From: Nostoc sp. S13
Lineage (GTDB): Bacteria > Cyanobacteriota > Cyanobacteriia > Cyanobacteriales > Nostocaceae
Length of the DNA stretch: 56,879 nucleotides
Assembly: GCF_029379315.1 (NCBI RefSeq)
Contig: NZ_JAQYWQ010000035.1
Span: 1 to 56,879, forward strand
Direction of reading: 5' to 3'
The stretch's first letter is position 1. Every line of letters starts with the position of its first letter. Both the position numbers and the translations under genes were made by a program. Below are positions 9,276 through 18,100 of the stretch, one piece after another. Below the pieces are notes generated by a model. It had not been told where the DNA came from, searched no databases, and worked only from the letters and a program-made list of their open reading frames with translations.

Positions 9276-9600
9276 CTGTTTAACCTCAATTTAATTAGTA
9301 TCAAGCGGAAAGAATCTCTAAATACACAAGCTTTTTTCTGAGTTCAAGAATTTAAACAACGCTTTTCAAACAATTCGTTGCTTAATTTATCTTGAAAATT
9401 CACTATTGTTTTACAAACTAGCATTATTCCTACACAGTTTAGCAATTATTACATTATGTAAAAGGGACATAAATAATTTATTTTTACTCGAATATTAATA
9501 GTAGCTAGGTCAAAGGCGAATGGCACGCTTGAAAAGTTAAAAGCTATGAAAGAAAGGATTGCAGCCTTTCAATGCCATTGAGCAGTAGTTGGATGGGTCA
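9276..9600. other. Upstream region of the peptide precursor
   Basis: AT-rich, with no gene seen. It should carry the promoter of the minus-strand precursor gene, but I cannot place -35/-10 elements with confidence. Confidence 0.3.
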
Positions 9601-9804
9601 GGCGATCGCCATTAGTGTCAACTTAAGGTGAAAGTTAGCCTAGAACCAGCTTTTAGGAGATTATCTCGAAAAGAAGTCTCTGACTCTTAATGCATTCGCA
9701 GAGGCTCCGCCTCAAGACTTGCGGCAGAGCCGCGATGAGGTGCATTTCCAGGCAGAGAGAGGCTAAAGGCTTCACGTTAAGTTGACACCAATGGGCGATC
9801 GCCC
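9601..9804. mobile_element. MITE-like element with about 32-bp terminal inverted repeats
   Basis: The left arm at 9601-9632 (HIP1 site, then ATTAGTGTCAACTTAAGGTG) is matched in reverse complement by 9771-9803 (GTGTCAACTTAACGTGAA and CATT plus HIP1 on the other strand), with few mismatches. The interior has small hairpins and no coding capacity. Partial copies (GTGTCAACTTAA plus flanks) occur at about 32656-32682 and 39086-39100. Confidence 0.6.
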
Positions 9805-9826
9805 TCTCATCTGCGCTAGGGGCAGT

Positions 9827-9971
9827 TGTAAAATAAAAAATTATTTGTCGTCGTTAACACGTTAGTGTCGCTCGCTTGATGCACCATCAATTTAAAAGTT
9901 TAACGACACTAATTAATTTAATAACACGACAAATAAATTGTTATCCGACAAGATAACTCGGTGACCTGTTC
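9827..9971. mobile_element. Short element with Tn7-like/CAST-type transposon ends
   Basis: It starts TGTA at 9827 and carries repeated TTATTTGTCG/TTAGTGTCG boxes in one orientation (9841-9851, 9861-9870). At least three more sit in the opposite orientation (reverse complements of 9903-9911, 9921-9937 and 9940-9957). From memory, the first 27 bases align without gaps to the left end of the type V-K CRISPR-associated transposon ShCAST at about 22 positions. No tnsB, tnsC, tniQ or cas12k is present, so this would be a MITE or relic only about 145 bp long. The right boundary is uncertain. Confidence 0.5.
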
Positions 9972-9997
9972 GTTTTTAACTAAAACCCTGCTTTTGC

Positions 9998-10840
9998 CTA
10001 CTGTCCAAGTTCTTTGATGTTATTCATCACTTGTTGGTATAAGTCGTTATTACCCTGACTTTGAAAAATGCTTGCTGCTTGTTCCAAGTCCTTAAGGGCA
10101 CCCTGTTTGTCTCCATTGGTGGCGCGGGCATTTCCCCGGTTATTGTAGGCAGGGGCAAAGTTAGGATTGAGGCGAATGGCTTCATTGTAATCTGCGATCG
10201 CACCCTGTGGATCTCCATTGGCAGCACGGGCATTTCCCCGGTTATTATAGGCAGGAGCATATTTGGGGTTGAGGAGAATCGCTTGGTCAAGATCATCTAT
10301 TGCCTCTTTTTTGTCTCCATTAGTGGCGCGGGCATTTCCCCGGTTATTGTAGGCTTCGCCATAGTTGGGATTAAGGCGAATCGCTTCACTATAATCTTTG
10401 ACTGCTTCTCTGTTGTTTCCTAGTGAGGCGCGGGCATTCCCCAAGTTATTGTAGGCTTCAGCGTCGTTAGAATTGATGCGAAGTGCTTGATTGTAATCTG
10501 CGATCGCTTTGTCCTTGTCTCCCAAATCAAAATAGGCTAATCCCCGACCGTTGTAGGCAGCGCCATATTGAGAATTTTGAGCAATTGCCTTACTATAAGA
10601 AGCGATCGCGGCTTGCAAATCGCCGTTTAAATGCTGATTCTTTCCCTGAATATAGAATTCCCCACCAATGGAAGTTGTCGCTGAACGACGACTAGGTGGA
10701 CTGACTCCTATTTCTGTTACCAACACATTTTCATTCTTACTACAAGAAACAGTGCTAATTGCGGTCAATGTAGTAAAAATAGCTATGGTAAATAAAGTAT
10801 TTACCCTTATTCGCTTTTGCCTAAATAAACGCCGTCTCAT
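9998..10840 (-). CDS. TPR-repeat lipoprotein-like protein
   Basis: A 280-aa protein. A basic N-terminus and hydrophobic segment end at Cys33 (ISTVSC), a weak lipobox, so membrane anchoring is likely. Residues about 68-270 are six tandem 34-residue tetratricopeptide repeats. The last three are nearly identical to each other (YNNRGNARATNGDK and EAIRLNPN motifs), showing recent internal duplication. TPR arrays bind partner proteins; no partner can be named. The gene stands alone on the minus strand, its 3' end next to the Tn7-like short element. Confidence 0.8.
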   Translation of the reverse strand: MRRRLFRQKRIRVNTLFTIAIFTTLTAISTVSCSKNENVLVTEIGVSPPSRRSATTSIGGEFYIQGKNQHLNGDLQAAIASYSKAIAQNSQYGAAYNGRGLAYFDLGDKDKAIADYNQALRINSNDAEAYNNLGNARASLGNNREAVKDYSEAIRLNPNYGEAYNNRGNARATNGDKKEAIDDLDQAILLNPKYAPAYNNRGNARAANGDPQGAIADYNEAIRLNPNFAPAYNNRGNARATNGDKQGALKDLEQAASIFQSQGNNDLYQQVMNNIKELGQ

Positions 10841-11175
10841 AAGTTAATATAAACTGCCATAACGCCTGAACAAAATTATTCCCCAAATCTAGATTTTAAT
10901 TCTTTAACTCAATAATTATTCTAAGTTTTGATACAATACAGTTCAGTTAAGCATTTCTTGCTTCTCTTTCTTTGCGGTTTGTTAAAAAAATTGACTTTGA
11001 CAAAGAGTTTTAGTCTTAACCCAAGCGTATTGAGTTTTGATATAAATATAAAATCAATTTACAAAATTATCTGATATTCAATAGCTTTATTTAATGGTTA
11101 TTTGTCAAAGGAATTAGAACTATCAAGTATAAAACTTACTATATAAATTCTGGTATTTGTAACCTGATAAACAAT
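10841..11175. other. Intergenic, AT-rich
   Basis: Lies between two minus-strand genes. No gene, repeat or clear hairpin was found; it should include the TPR gene promoter. Confidence 0.3.
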
Positions 11176-12096
11176 TTACTCATCCTCAGTTTCACTCTCT
11201 TGAGTTTTGGGATTCAGCCGCCAAGAAGTAGTTTTGTCAATATCTACAGACAGATGTTCCAGATTTTGCCCTAAATCTTTTTGGAGTTTCTGAGTTAGTG
11301 TGATTGGAAAATCTAAATTAATACCTTGAGTTTGTGCTAGACTTGCCAATTCTATAAAAGTAGCTTTGACTGTAGTGCGCTCATAACTAGTCAGCTTATA
11401 ATCAGAAGTTTCCGATATATTCTGAGCTTGCATGGCTTTTTTCATGCGTTCTTGTAAATGCTCAAATTCGGAATTCAACAACTTCCATTGTTGCTCAAGT
11501 TGCGAGTATCTGGTACTTAGTGATATTAAGTCTTCAGTTGCAGGATCGGGGCTAGCTTGGGCTTGTAAGCTTAACAGATTTAAGTGGATTTGAGCAAGAT
11601 AAATACAGTCTAGGTAAGCATACTCTATCTGTTCTTCAGTCAGGGGACGTTTTCCCCAATCGCTTTCTTGTTCTTGTTTATCGATATTGTTAAAGCTACA
11701 AAGTGCAGTAGCTATGGTTTTGAGTTGGTAGTTGGGTAATGGTAAAAGATAATAGGGAATTTTTTTTGCTATTTCCAAAGTGCAAGTAATATTTTTGGCT
11801 TTCTTGTTACCGAGAAGCTTTAGATCATAGCTGGCGTTGTGAAAAACTTTTTCAATGGCAGAATTTCTCATAATTTCATCAATAAATTCAGCTATAATGT
11901 TAGGCTGATCTAGGACATCTAAAAGGTAGACGCGATCGCCACTCATATCTTTAGCATTATCTAATACCTGAATCAGCGAGAGTCGGGGATTACGACTTTT
12001 ATAGTCAGCTACTTCTGTATCTATCCACAGCGTTTTAGCATTGGTATATTCAGCAACAATGGCACGAATTTCGCGGGCGGAAGTAAGGTACGGCAT
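11176..12096 (-). CDS. RNase D-like 3'-5' exonuclease
   Basis: A 306-aa protein whose first 180 residues carry the DEDDy exonuclease pattern: D26-x-E28 (LWIDTEVADY), D91 in HNASYDLKLL, and Y159-x-x-x-D163 (YAYLDCIYLAQ). This matches RNase D/Rrp6 nucleases that trim RNA 3' ends using two metal ions. The C-terminal 120 residues are charged and helical, without an obvious HRDC domain, so it is shorter in known domains than E. coli RNase D. It is monocistronic on the minus strand. The exact RNA substrate is unknown. Confidence 0.8.
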   Translation of the reverse strand: MPYLTSAREIRAIVAEYTNAKTLWIDTEVADYKSRNPRLSLIQVLDNAKDMSGDRVYLLDVLDQPNIIAEFIDEIMRNSAIEKVFHNASYDLKLLGNKKAKNITCTLEIAKKIPYYLLPLPNYQLKTIATALCSFNNIDKQEQESDWGKRPLTEEQIEYAYLDCIYLAQIHLNLLSLQAQASPDPATEDLISLSTRYSQLEQQWKLLNSEFEHLQERMKKAMQAQNISETSDYKLTSYERTTVKATFIELASLAQTQGINLDFPITLTQKLQKDLGQNLEHLSVDIDKTTSWRLNPKTQESETEDE

Positions 12097-12556
12097 TGGC
12101 TAATATTTCCTGATATTTAAGGCATTGTAAGCAATCCATAGTTTTCTAAAGTAACATTTTGTTGGTAATTTTGCTGGCACAGTATTGCCAAAATGCTGAA
12201 GTTTTGAGTTGCAATCGCCAAACTGACTTAAATCTGATAACATCGAATCACCACTGTGGAATGGCATAGTCTACCATTGAAAGAGCTACTCAGCATCTAC
12301 GTTAAATTCATAGAAAGCTACAGACTGTATGCAGAGCCATCCTGGTTAACAGCCGTTAGGAAAATTAAATTGACATTTCTTAAAACTGGCAGCAAAATCT
12401 TAGTCTTAAGAAATCGTCCCAATTTTAATTTTCAGTAACCTGAGTGCTTGCTTGGGCACTTTTGCTACCTCACCTTTAATTGTTTTTTAACATCTGCTCC
12501 TCACCATGACACACACCTCAATTAATCGCTTCAAGTACTCAATTCGGAGATAGATA
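12097..12556. other. Intergenic region without a convincing gene
   Basis: A 60-codon frame opening with GTG at 12256 has no ribosome-binding site and no recognisable content, so it was not called. The stretch just before 12557 should contain the promoter of the BON lipoprotein. Confidence 0.3.
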
Positions 12557-13030
12557 ATGAAAAAGCTAATTCCATTACTAGTTAGTAGCATTTTGGTAGT
12601 TGGTACTTTTGGCTGTCAAGAGGCTCCTAAAACTGGTTCGGAAACTCCTAGCACTACTAATGAAGCGGCTCAAGCACCAGCAACGCCAGCTTCGCTGACA
12701 AATCAAACTACGGATAAAACTACTACCAAAATTCCAGGAAAAGAAACGACTCCTTTAGTAGCTAGTACAGGCACTAAAGTTAAAATTGATTCTGAAAAAA
12801 CAGCAGGAACAAAAGCTAAGAGCAACTTAAAAACTGAAGTTAGCGAAAAGTTGAACAAAGGCTTACCAGGAAATAAGTTACAAGTTGAAAACAAAGAGGG
12901 TGAAATTATCCTCAAAGGCACAGCGACTTCTGTTGAAGAACTCAAAAAAGCTGAAACTTTGGCTAAGGAAGTTCAAGGTGTGAAAACGGTGAAGGTGGAA
13001 GCAAAAGTTTCATCTGTGAAAAAACTATAA
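12557..13030 (+). CDS. BON-domain lipoprotein
   Basis: A 157-aa protein. The signal peptide ends at a lipobox-like VGTFGC, with Cys20 as the lipid-modified residue. Residues 21-90 are a low-complexity Thr/Ala/Lys linker, and about 93-155 form a single BON domain (GNKLQVENKEGEIILKGTAT, then AKEVQGVKTVKVEAKV). BON domains bind phospholipid or peptidoglycan-proximal surfaces and occur in osmotic-stress proteins such as OsmY. The likely place is the periplasmic face of a membrane. It has its own intrinsic terminator 43 bp downstream, so it is probably monocistronic. Confidence 0.8.
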   Translation: MKKLIPLLVSSILVVGTFGCQEAPKTGSETPSTTNEAAQAPATPASLTNQTTDKTTTKIPGKETTPLVASTGTKVKIDSEKTAGTKAKSNLKTEVSEKLNKGLPGNKLQVENKEGEIILKGTATSVEELKKAETLAKEVQGVKTVKVEAKVSSVKKL

Positions 13031-13072
13031 AAGAATAACTGAAGCTCTCAGCTAACATCGGCATGAAAGCCA

Positions 13073-13107
13073 AACAGGGACTTACATCTGTGTAAGTCTC
13101 TGTTTTT
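13073..13107 (+). terminator. Rho-independent terminator after the BON gene
   Basis: AACAGGGACTTACA pairs with TGTAAGTCTCTGTT (one G-T wobble) around TCTG, followed by a T run. Confidence 0.85.
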
Positions 13108-13611
13108 TACTTGCTTAAATAAAAGTAAGGAATAGGTAGGTAGTTGATGCCACTTGAGTAACTTTATAAACCTATGGTTAATAGTTAAAGTCTTATAAAA
13201 AAGACTTAAAAATGGTTTTAGTCAACTTGAGTAGACTTCAGTTTAGCTATAACTTATTTTTATAAATACCTCAAAATCTCCAAGATGTAATTGGAGTAAA
13301 AACTGATTAAGTCTCTACTATTTTAATTTTTAGTCCGACTACATCTTCATCAACTCTGCCGGGGATGTAAGGATAAATTGAAATTTATCCCAAACAAAAT
13401 ACTTGTATATCACTTAAACTGTTTTGGACGAACTCTACAAGATGGCGATATTTTTGGACTGTTAATTTTTCTTTATACCAATCTGTCTCTTGAGTTGCCT
13501 TTTGAATAAATCCCTCAAGAGTCAATGTCTACCTAGTGGTTTAAGTCTAGTCCTACAAAATCCGTTTCAGTCATGGTAATATGTGGAGTTATAATTCTAT
13601 ATTTTCATCTT
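13108..13611. other. Intergenic, one palindrome
   Basis: GGATAAATTGAAATTTATCC (13371-13390) is a 9-bp inverted repeat with a 2-bp centre and could be an operator. Otherwise AT-rich with no gene seen. Confidence 0.3.
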
Positions 13612-14433
13612 TCAACTTCCATTATTTGAACCTCGATAAATGCGCTCCATTTGCTCTGGAGAAAGGCGTTTCATTGGAAACCACTCAAATGGAGAAACAG
13701 ACACTTTCTCATAAGATTGAACATCATACTGCTGGTTTTGAGGGGAATGCACTACTACATTAGTATTTGGAAACTGACCCCTGAGCGACTCATTTATTTC
13801 TGATTCTGGAAGCTGAGTTTGAGGCAAAACATAAGCGTGCTTCTGGGGATCGTATGCAAAAACTTCTCCTGTTTCAATGTGATAAATCCAAGCATAAATG
13901 CTGAGTTCCCCCTGATGAAGCTTAGAGTGAATCACTGGATACGTCCGTAAATTCTCAATTTGAGTAAGAACATTTTCGGCAATCATAATTTCTAGCAGTT
14001 CTTCTCCGTCATAGTGACTGTAGTGGTCTATAACTAGCCTTCGAGTTGCTTCTGCATATTTAAGCCAATCATGTACGAGCGGCATTTCATCGCTGAGGCT
14101 GTGTAACTTCATTAGTCCTTTCATTGCGCCGCAATGAGAGTGACCACAAATAATAATTTGGCGAATATCTAAAGCTTGAACAGCATATTCAATTGTCGCA
14201 CCTTCACCGCCATTACTTGCCCCATATGGTGGAATGATGTTGCCTGCATTGCGAATGACAAATAATTCACCAACTTGGGCTTGTGTAATTAGATTTGGAT
14301 CAAGACGTGAATCAGAACAGGTAATAAACAAGACTCTGGGCTTTTGACCATGTGAAAGTTGCTCAAACAATTGTTGATGTGTCGAAAAATAGCTAGATTT
14401 GAATTCGCGCAGACCTTTAATTAATTTCTTCAT
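13612..14433 (-). CDS. ccaA: Beta-class carbonic anhydrase, carboxysomal CcaA/IcfA type
   Basis: A 273-aa enzyme interconverting CO2 and bicarbonate. Zinc ligands are C39 (TCSDSR, with the D41/R43 dyad), H98 and C101 (GHSHCGAMKG). The length and the C-terminal tail, ending RLSPEQMERIYRGSNNGS, match cyanobacterial CcaA/IcfA, whose tail contains the short EQ-x-ERIYRGS-like peptide linked to carboxysome recruitment. It should therefore supply CO2 to Rubisco inside the carboxysome. The start MKKLIKGLREF matches family starts. It is monocistronic, with a GTA-N8-TAC motif and a 14-bp palindrome about 90 bp upstream. Confidence 0.92.
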   Translation of the reverse strand: MKKLIKGLREFKSSYFSTHQQLFEQLSHGQKPRVLFITCSDSRLDPNLITQAQVGELFVIRNAGNIIPPYGASNGGEGATIEYAVQALDIRQIIICGHSHCGAMKGLMKLHSLSDEMPLVHDWLKYAEATRRLVIDHYSHYDGEELLEIMIAENVLTQIENLRTYPVIHSKLHQGELSIYAWIYHIETGEVFAYDPQKHAYVLPQTQLPESEINESLRGQFPNTNVVVHSPQNQQYDVQSYEKVSVSPFEWFPMKRLSPEQMERIYRGSNNGS

Positions 14434-15106
14434 TACTAAGTTCTACAAATATTTGGGAGTTAAGAGGCAAATCACAGAGAGGATACTCAGGTAGTAAAGA
14501 GGGATTTATTTGTACGTTTTTACAATTGTAAAGATTACTACATTATAAGTTCGTTTGGTACTTTTAATTTCCTCTGGCATTTGCTAAAGTTACTTTTTTC
14601 TCTTGGTATCGTCTGTTTTTCAGCAGGTCACATTACTGTGTGAGACCATTTCTTTGTAGGCTGCGCTAAATTTTCTTGACTTCTTATTTGTTTCTTTTTT
14701 TGTGTCCTACTCTGCGGGAAGCCACTTGTGTCTATGCGCCCTTTGGGGTAGCCTGTCTTGAAAAGTGACGCTCATGCATCGCTAAGGCTGCGCTAACAGA
14801 TGCCTGCGCCAACGGCAAGAACCGCCGCTCAGACTTTTGCTACGACTAGAGCGATCGCCTGCGGTAAGCCCAACGGGAAAGCCAGTCGCTCATGTCATGG
14901 GGAAAACCACGCCACTTGCTCATTGGGGAAACCCCCTGTTCCCGCAGTGGCTCCCCTTAGCGCTAGCCTGTCCATTTGGGAGAAAGAAGACCGCGCTGGC
15001 TCACCGCTACGCATCTACAATGATCCCCTATTCTGCTCTCTACCCTCTTGCGAATTTTTAATTAGTTGATACACTTGTTCTTCATTAGCCCAGTGAACCA
15101 GCGCCT
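14434..15106. other. Repeat-mosaic intergenic region upstream of smc
   Basis: From about 14690 to 15020 the DNA is unusually GC-rich and made of fragments found elsewhere in the window: CTACTCTGCGGGAAGCC (also at about 56021), GATGCCTGCG and CGCTCAGACTTT (also at 33975-34023). No convincing gene; several unbroken frames here are by-products of base composition. Confidence 0.5.
14519..14541. promoter_or_regulatory. Palindrome and NtcA-like motif upstream of ccaA
   Basis: TTTACAATTGTAAA (14519-14532) is a perfect 14-bp palindrome. It overlaps GTA-AAGATTAC-TAC (14528-14541), which fits the NtcA consensus GTA-N8-TAC. No well-placed -10 box is obvious, so this may be chance. Confidence 0.3.
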
Positions 15107-18100
15107 ATGGTGCACATCAAGCGCGTGGAACTTACGAACTTCAAATCCTTCGGTGGCACTACCTCAGTCCCTTTGCTACCGGGGTGTACTGTCATATCTG
15201 GGCCAAATGGTTCGGGTAAATCGAATATTCTAGATGCACTGCTATTTTGTCTGGGACTCTCCAGTTCTAAAGGAATGCGAGCCGATCGCCTGCCGGATTT
15301 GGTAAATAATACTCAAACGGCTAAAGGACGGGCTTCTATTGAGGCTAGCGTCACGGTGACATTCGATTTGTCGGATGAAATCTCATCCAAAGACACAAAG
15401 GCGCAAAGGGAGGAAGCAGAGGAAGCAGGGGAAGCATGGGAAGCAGGGGAGGCAGGGGAGGCAGGGGAAGAAAATCCAAAATCCAAAATCCAAAATCCAA
15501 AATCGGGAGAGTGGAGTGTTACTAGAAGGCTGCGAGTAACTCACCAAGGGACTTACACATCGAATTACTATATCAATGGTGAAGCTTGCACGCTGACGGA
15601 GTTGCATGGGGAACTAAATAACCTGCGGGTTTATCCTGAAGGCTACAATGTGGTGCTGCAAGGGGATGTCACCAGCATTATCTCAATGAATACGCGGGAA
15701 CGGCGGGAAATTATTGATGAATTGGCTGGGGTGGCGGCGTTCGATCGTAAGATTGTCCAAGCTAAATCAACTTTAGATGAGGTAAAGGAAAAGGAAGATA
15801 GCTGTCGGATTATCGAGACGGAATTAACTGCACAGCGCGATCGCCTTTCCCAAGATCGGGCGAAAGCTGAGAAATATCAAAAGCTTCGCACGGAATTTCT
15901 GGCAAAGCAATCGTGGGAAGCTGTTTTATCATGGCGATCGCTACAAGCACAACAAGAAAAGTTAGTTAGCGAAATTCAAAGTGGCGATCGCAATTCTAGT
16001 GAACTGACTACCCAACTCACAAACCTAAATTCCGAAATCGTCCAAAAAACTGCTGAACTGGAACAACTCAATGCCCATGTAAAAGCATTGGGAGAAGAAG
16101 AACTTTTGGCGGTACAATCTACCCTCGCCACCCAAGAAGCAGAACGTAAACAACTCCAGCGTCAGCTAACAGAATTACAAACAGCTTCCCAAGAAACTGC
16201 CAAACGTCTGGCTCAAACTCAGCAAGAGATTCAAAAACAGCGTCATTCCCTAGAAGAAATTGCCGAAACACAGATTGTAGAGACGGGATTCATCGCGTCT
16301 TTCCAGCAGCAAAGAGATGAAGCACAGCAAGCGCTACAAAGTTCTCGCGAAGCAGCCGCAGAAATTGCCTCGGCTTCGGAAGCGTGGGTGCAGCAACAAA
16401 CGGCATTCAACCGTCAAATTGAAGCTTTGCTGCAAACTCTGGAACCGCAACGCACGGAACAAGCACAACTCAGGGAACGCAATCACCAGTTACAGCAGCT
16501 GATCCAAGAGCAAACCCAGTTAATTGAACGCGACGAACCCCTTTTAGCAGAAAAACAAGCTGAGTGTAGTCGAGTTGAAACGGAATTTAACGCCTCTAGC
16601 GAACCCATCCAAAATTTAGCCCAAAATCTCTCAGCCACAGAACAAGAACTGCAAATCCAACAGGAAACCCAAAAACGGTTACTTTCTGAACAACGAGAAA
16701 AACAACGCCAGTTGGATAAAATAGAGGCGCAAGCGCAAGCACAGCAAGAAGTCCAAGGAACCCAAGCTAGTAAAGTTATTTTACAATCGGGAATGCCTGG
16801 ACTTTGTGGCTTAGTTGTACAGTTAGGAAGGGTGGAACCCCGCCATCAGCTAGCTTTGGAAATGGCTGGCGGTGGGCGCTTGGGACATATTGTGGTGGAA
16901 GATGACGGGATCGCCGCAGCCGGGATTGAACTGCTCAAACAGAAACGTGCAGGGAGGGCGACTTTTTTACCACTGAATAAAATTCACGCTCCCAAATTTA
17001 CTCAAGATGCAACGCTGCGTTTTGCCAACGGTTTCATCAACTATGCTGTTAACTTAGTCGATTGCGATCGCCGTTATAAAGATGTATTTAGCTATGTTTT
17101 CGGGAACACGGTGATATTTGCCAACCTGGAGGCGGCCCGGAAAAACTTAGGACTATATCGCATTGTCACCCTAGACGGGGAATTGTTAGAAACTAGCGGT
17201 GCAATGACTGGTGGTAGTAACACCCAGCGTTCAGCCTTGCGGTTTGGGAATGCAGAAGCGGCGGAATCTGATGAAGCGATCGCTTTCAGAAATCGCTTGG
17301 TGGACATTGAGCGGGTTTTAGAGCGTTGTACTGAGGCGATCGCTACTTTGTCAACCAGAACCAAAAAACTGACGCAGGAAGTGATAGAAGCGCGTCAGGC
17401 GCGGCGCGAACAGCAGTTGCAAAGGGAACAGTTGCAAAAAGATATTAAGAGTTTAACAGCGCAATTAGAGGGGACGCGAGCGCAACTCGCCCAAAACAGC
17501 GAAAAGTTAGGCACTGCTCAATCTCGATTGGAAATTTTAGAGCGGGAATTACCGGGACAAGAAACTCAGTTGCAACAATTGCGACACGCTTTAGCAGAGT
17601 TAGAAGCATCTCAAACTCCCAGTGAATGGCAACAAATCCAGGCAACAATTAAAATTCAAGAGCAACAATTGCAACAACGGGAGACGGCGTTACGCGAAGC
17701 TGAACAAAGATTAAAAAATTTGGAAAATCAGCAACAGCGATTGCAAGAGAAAATCCAAGAAGGTGAAACGCGAATTACAGAATACGAAACCCAACAAATC
17801 TCTTGTAGAGACGCGATGAATCGCGTCTCCACACAAATCACAACGATAGACAACCAAATCACCCAAACCCGCGCCAACCTCAGCCAAATGGAACAAAATT
17901 TGGGGGAAGAGAAACAAAAACGCGACGCCACAGAACAGGAAGTGCGATCGCATCTTTTGCGCCAACAACAATTGCAATGGGAAATCCAAAAACTCCAAGA
18001 AACCCAAGAGAAACGGCGGGAGGAATTAGTTGCTTTACAAAGTCAGTTGCGGGATGTGGGAGCAGAATTGCCAAATCCGTTGCCGGAAGTTCCAGATCAG

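Noticed and set aside
9276..9997. Target tRNA gene beside the Tn7-like element
   Set aside because: I looked for a tRNA (T-loop GTTCGAATCC, cloverleaf) near the element because such transposons favour tRNA sites, but found none.
10061..10423. 120-codon frame opposite the TPR gene
   Set aside because: It is the antisense shadow of the repeated TPR codons, and its own apparent repeats follow from that.
12256..12438. 60-codon plus-strand frame with GTG start
   Set aside because: No ribosome-binding site, no recognisable sequence pattern, and a length common by chance in AT-rich DNA.
14800..15069. Two overlapping plus-strand frames in the region before smc
   Set aside because: They translate a GC-rich mosaic of interspersed repeats in two frames at once; there is no family pattern and no ribosome-binding site.
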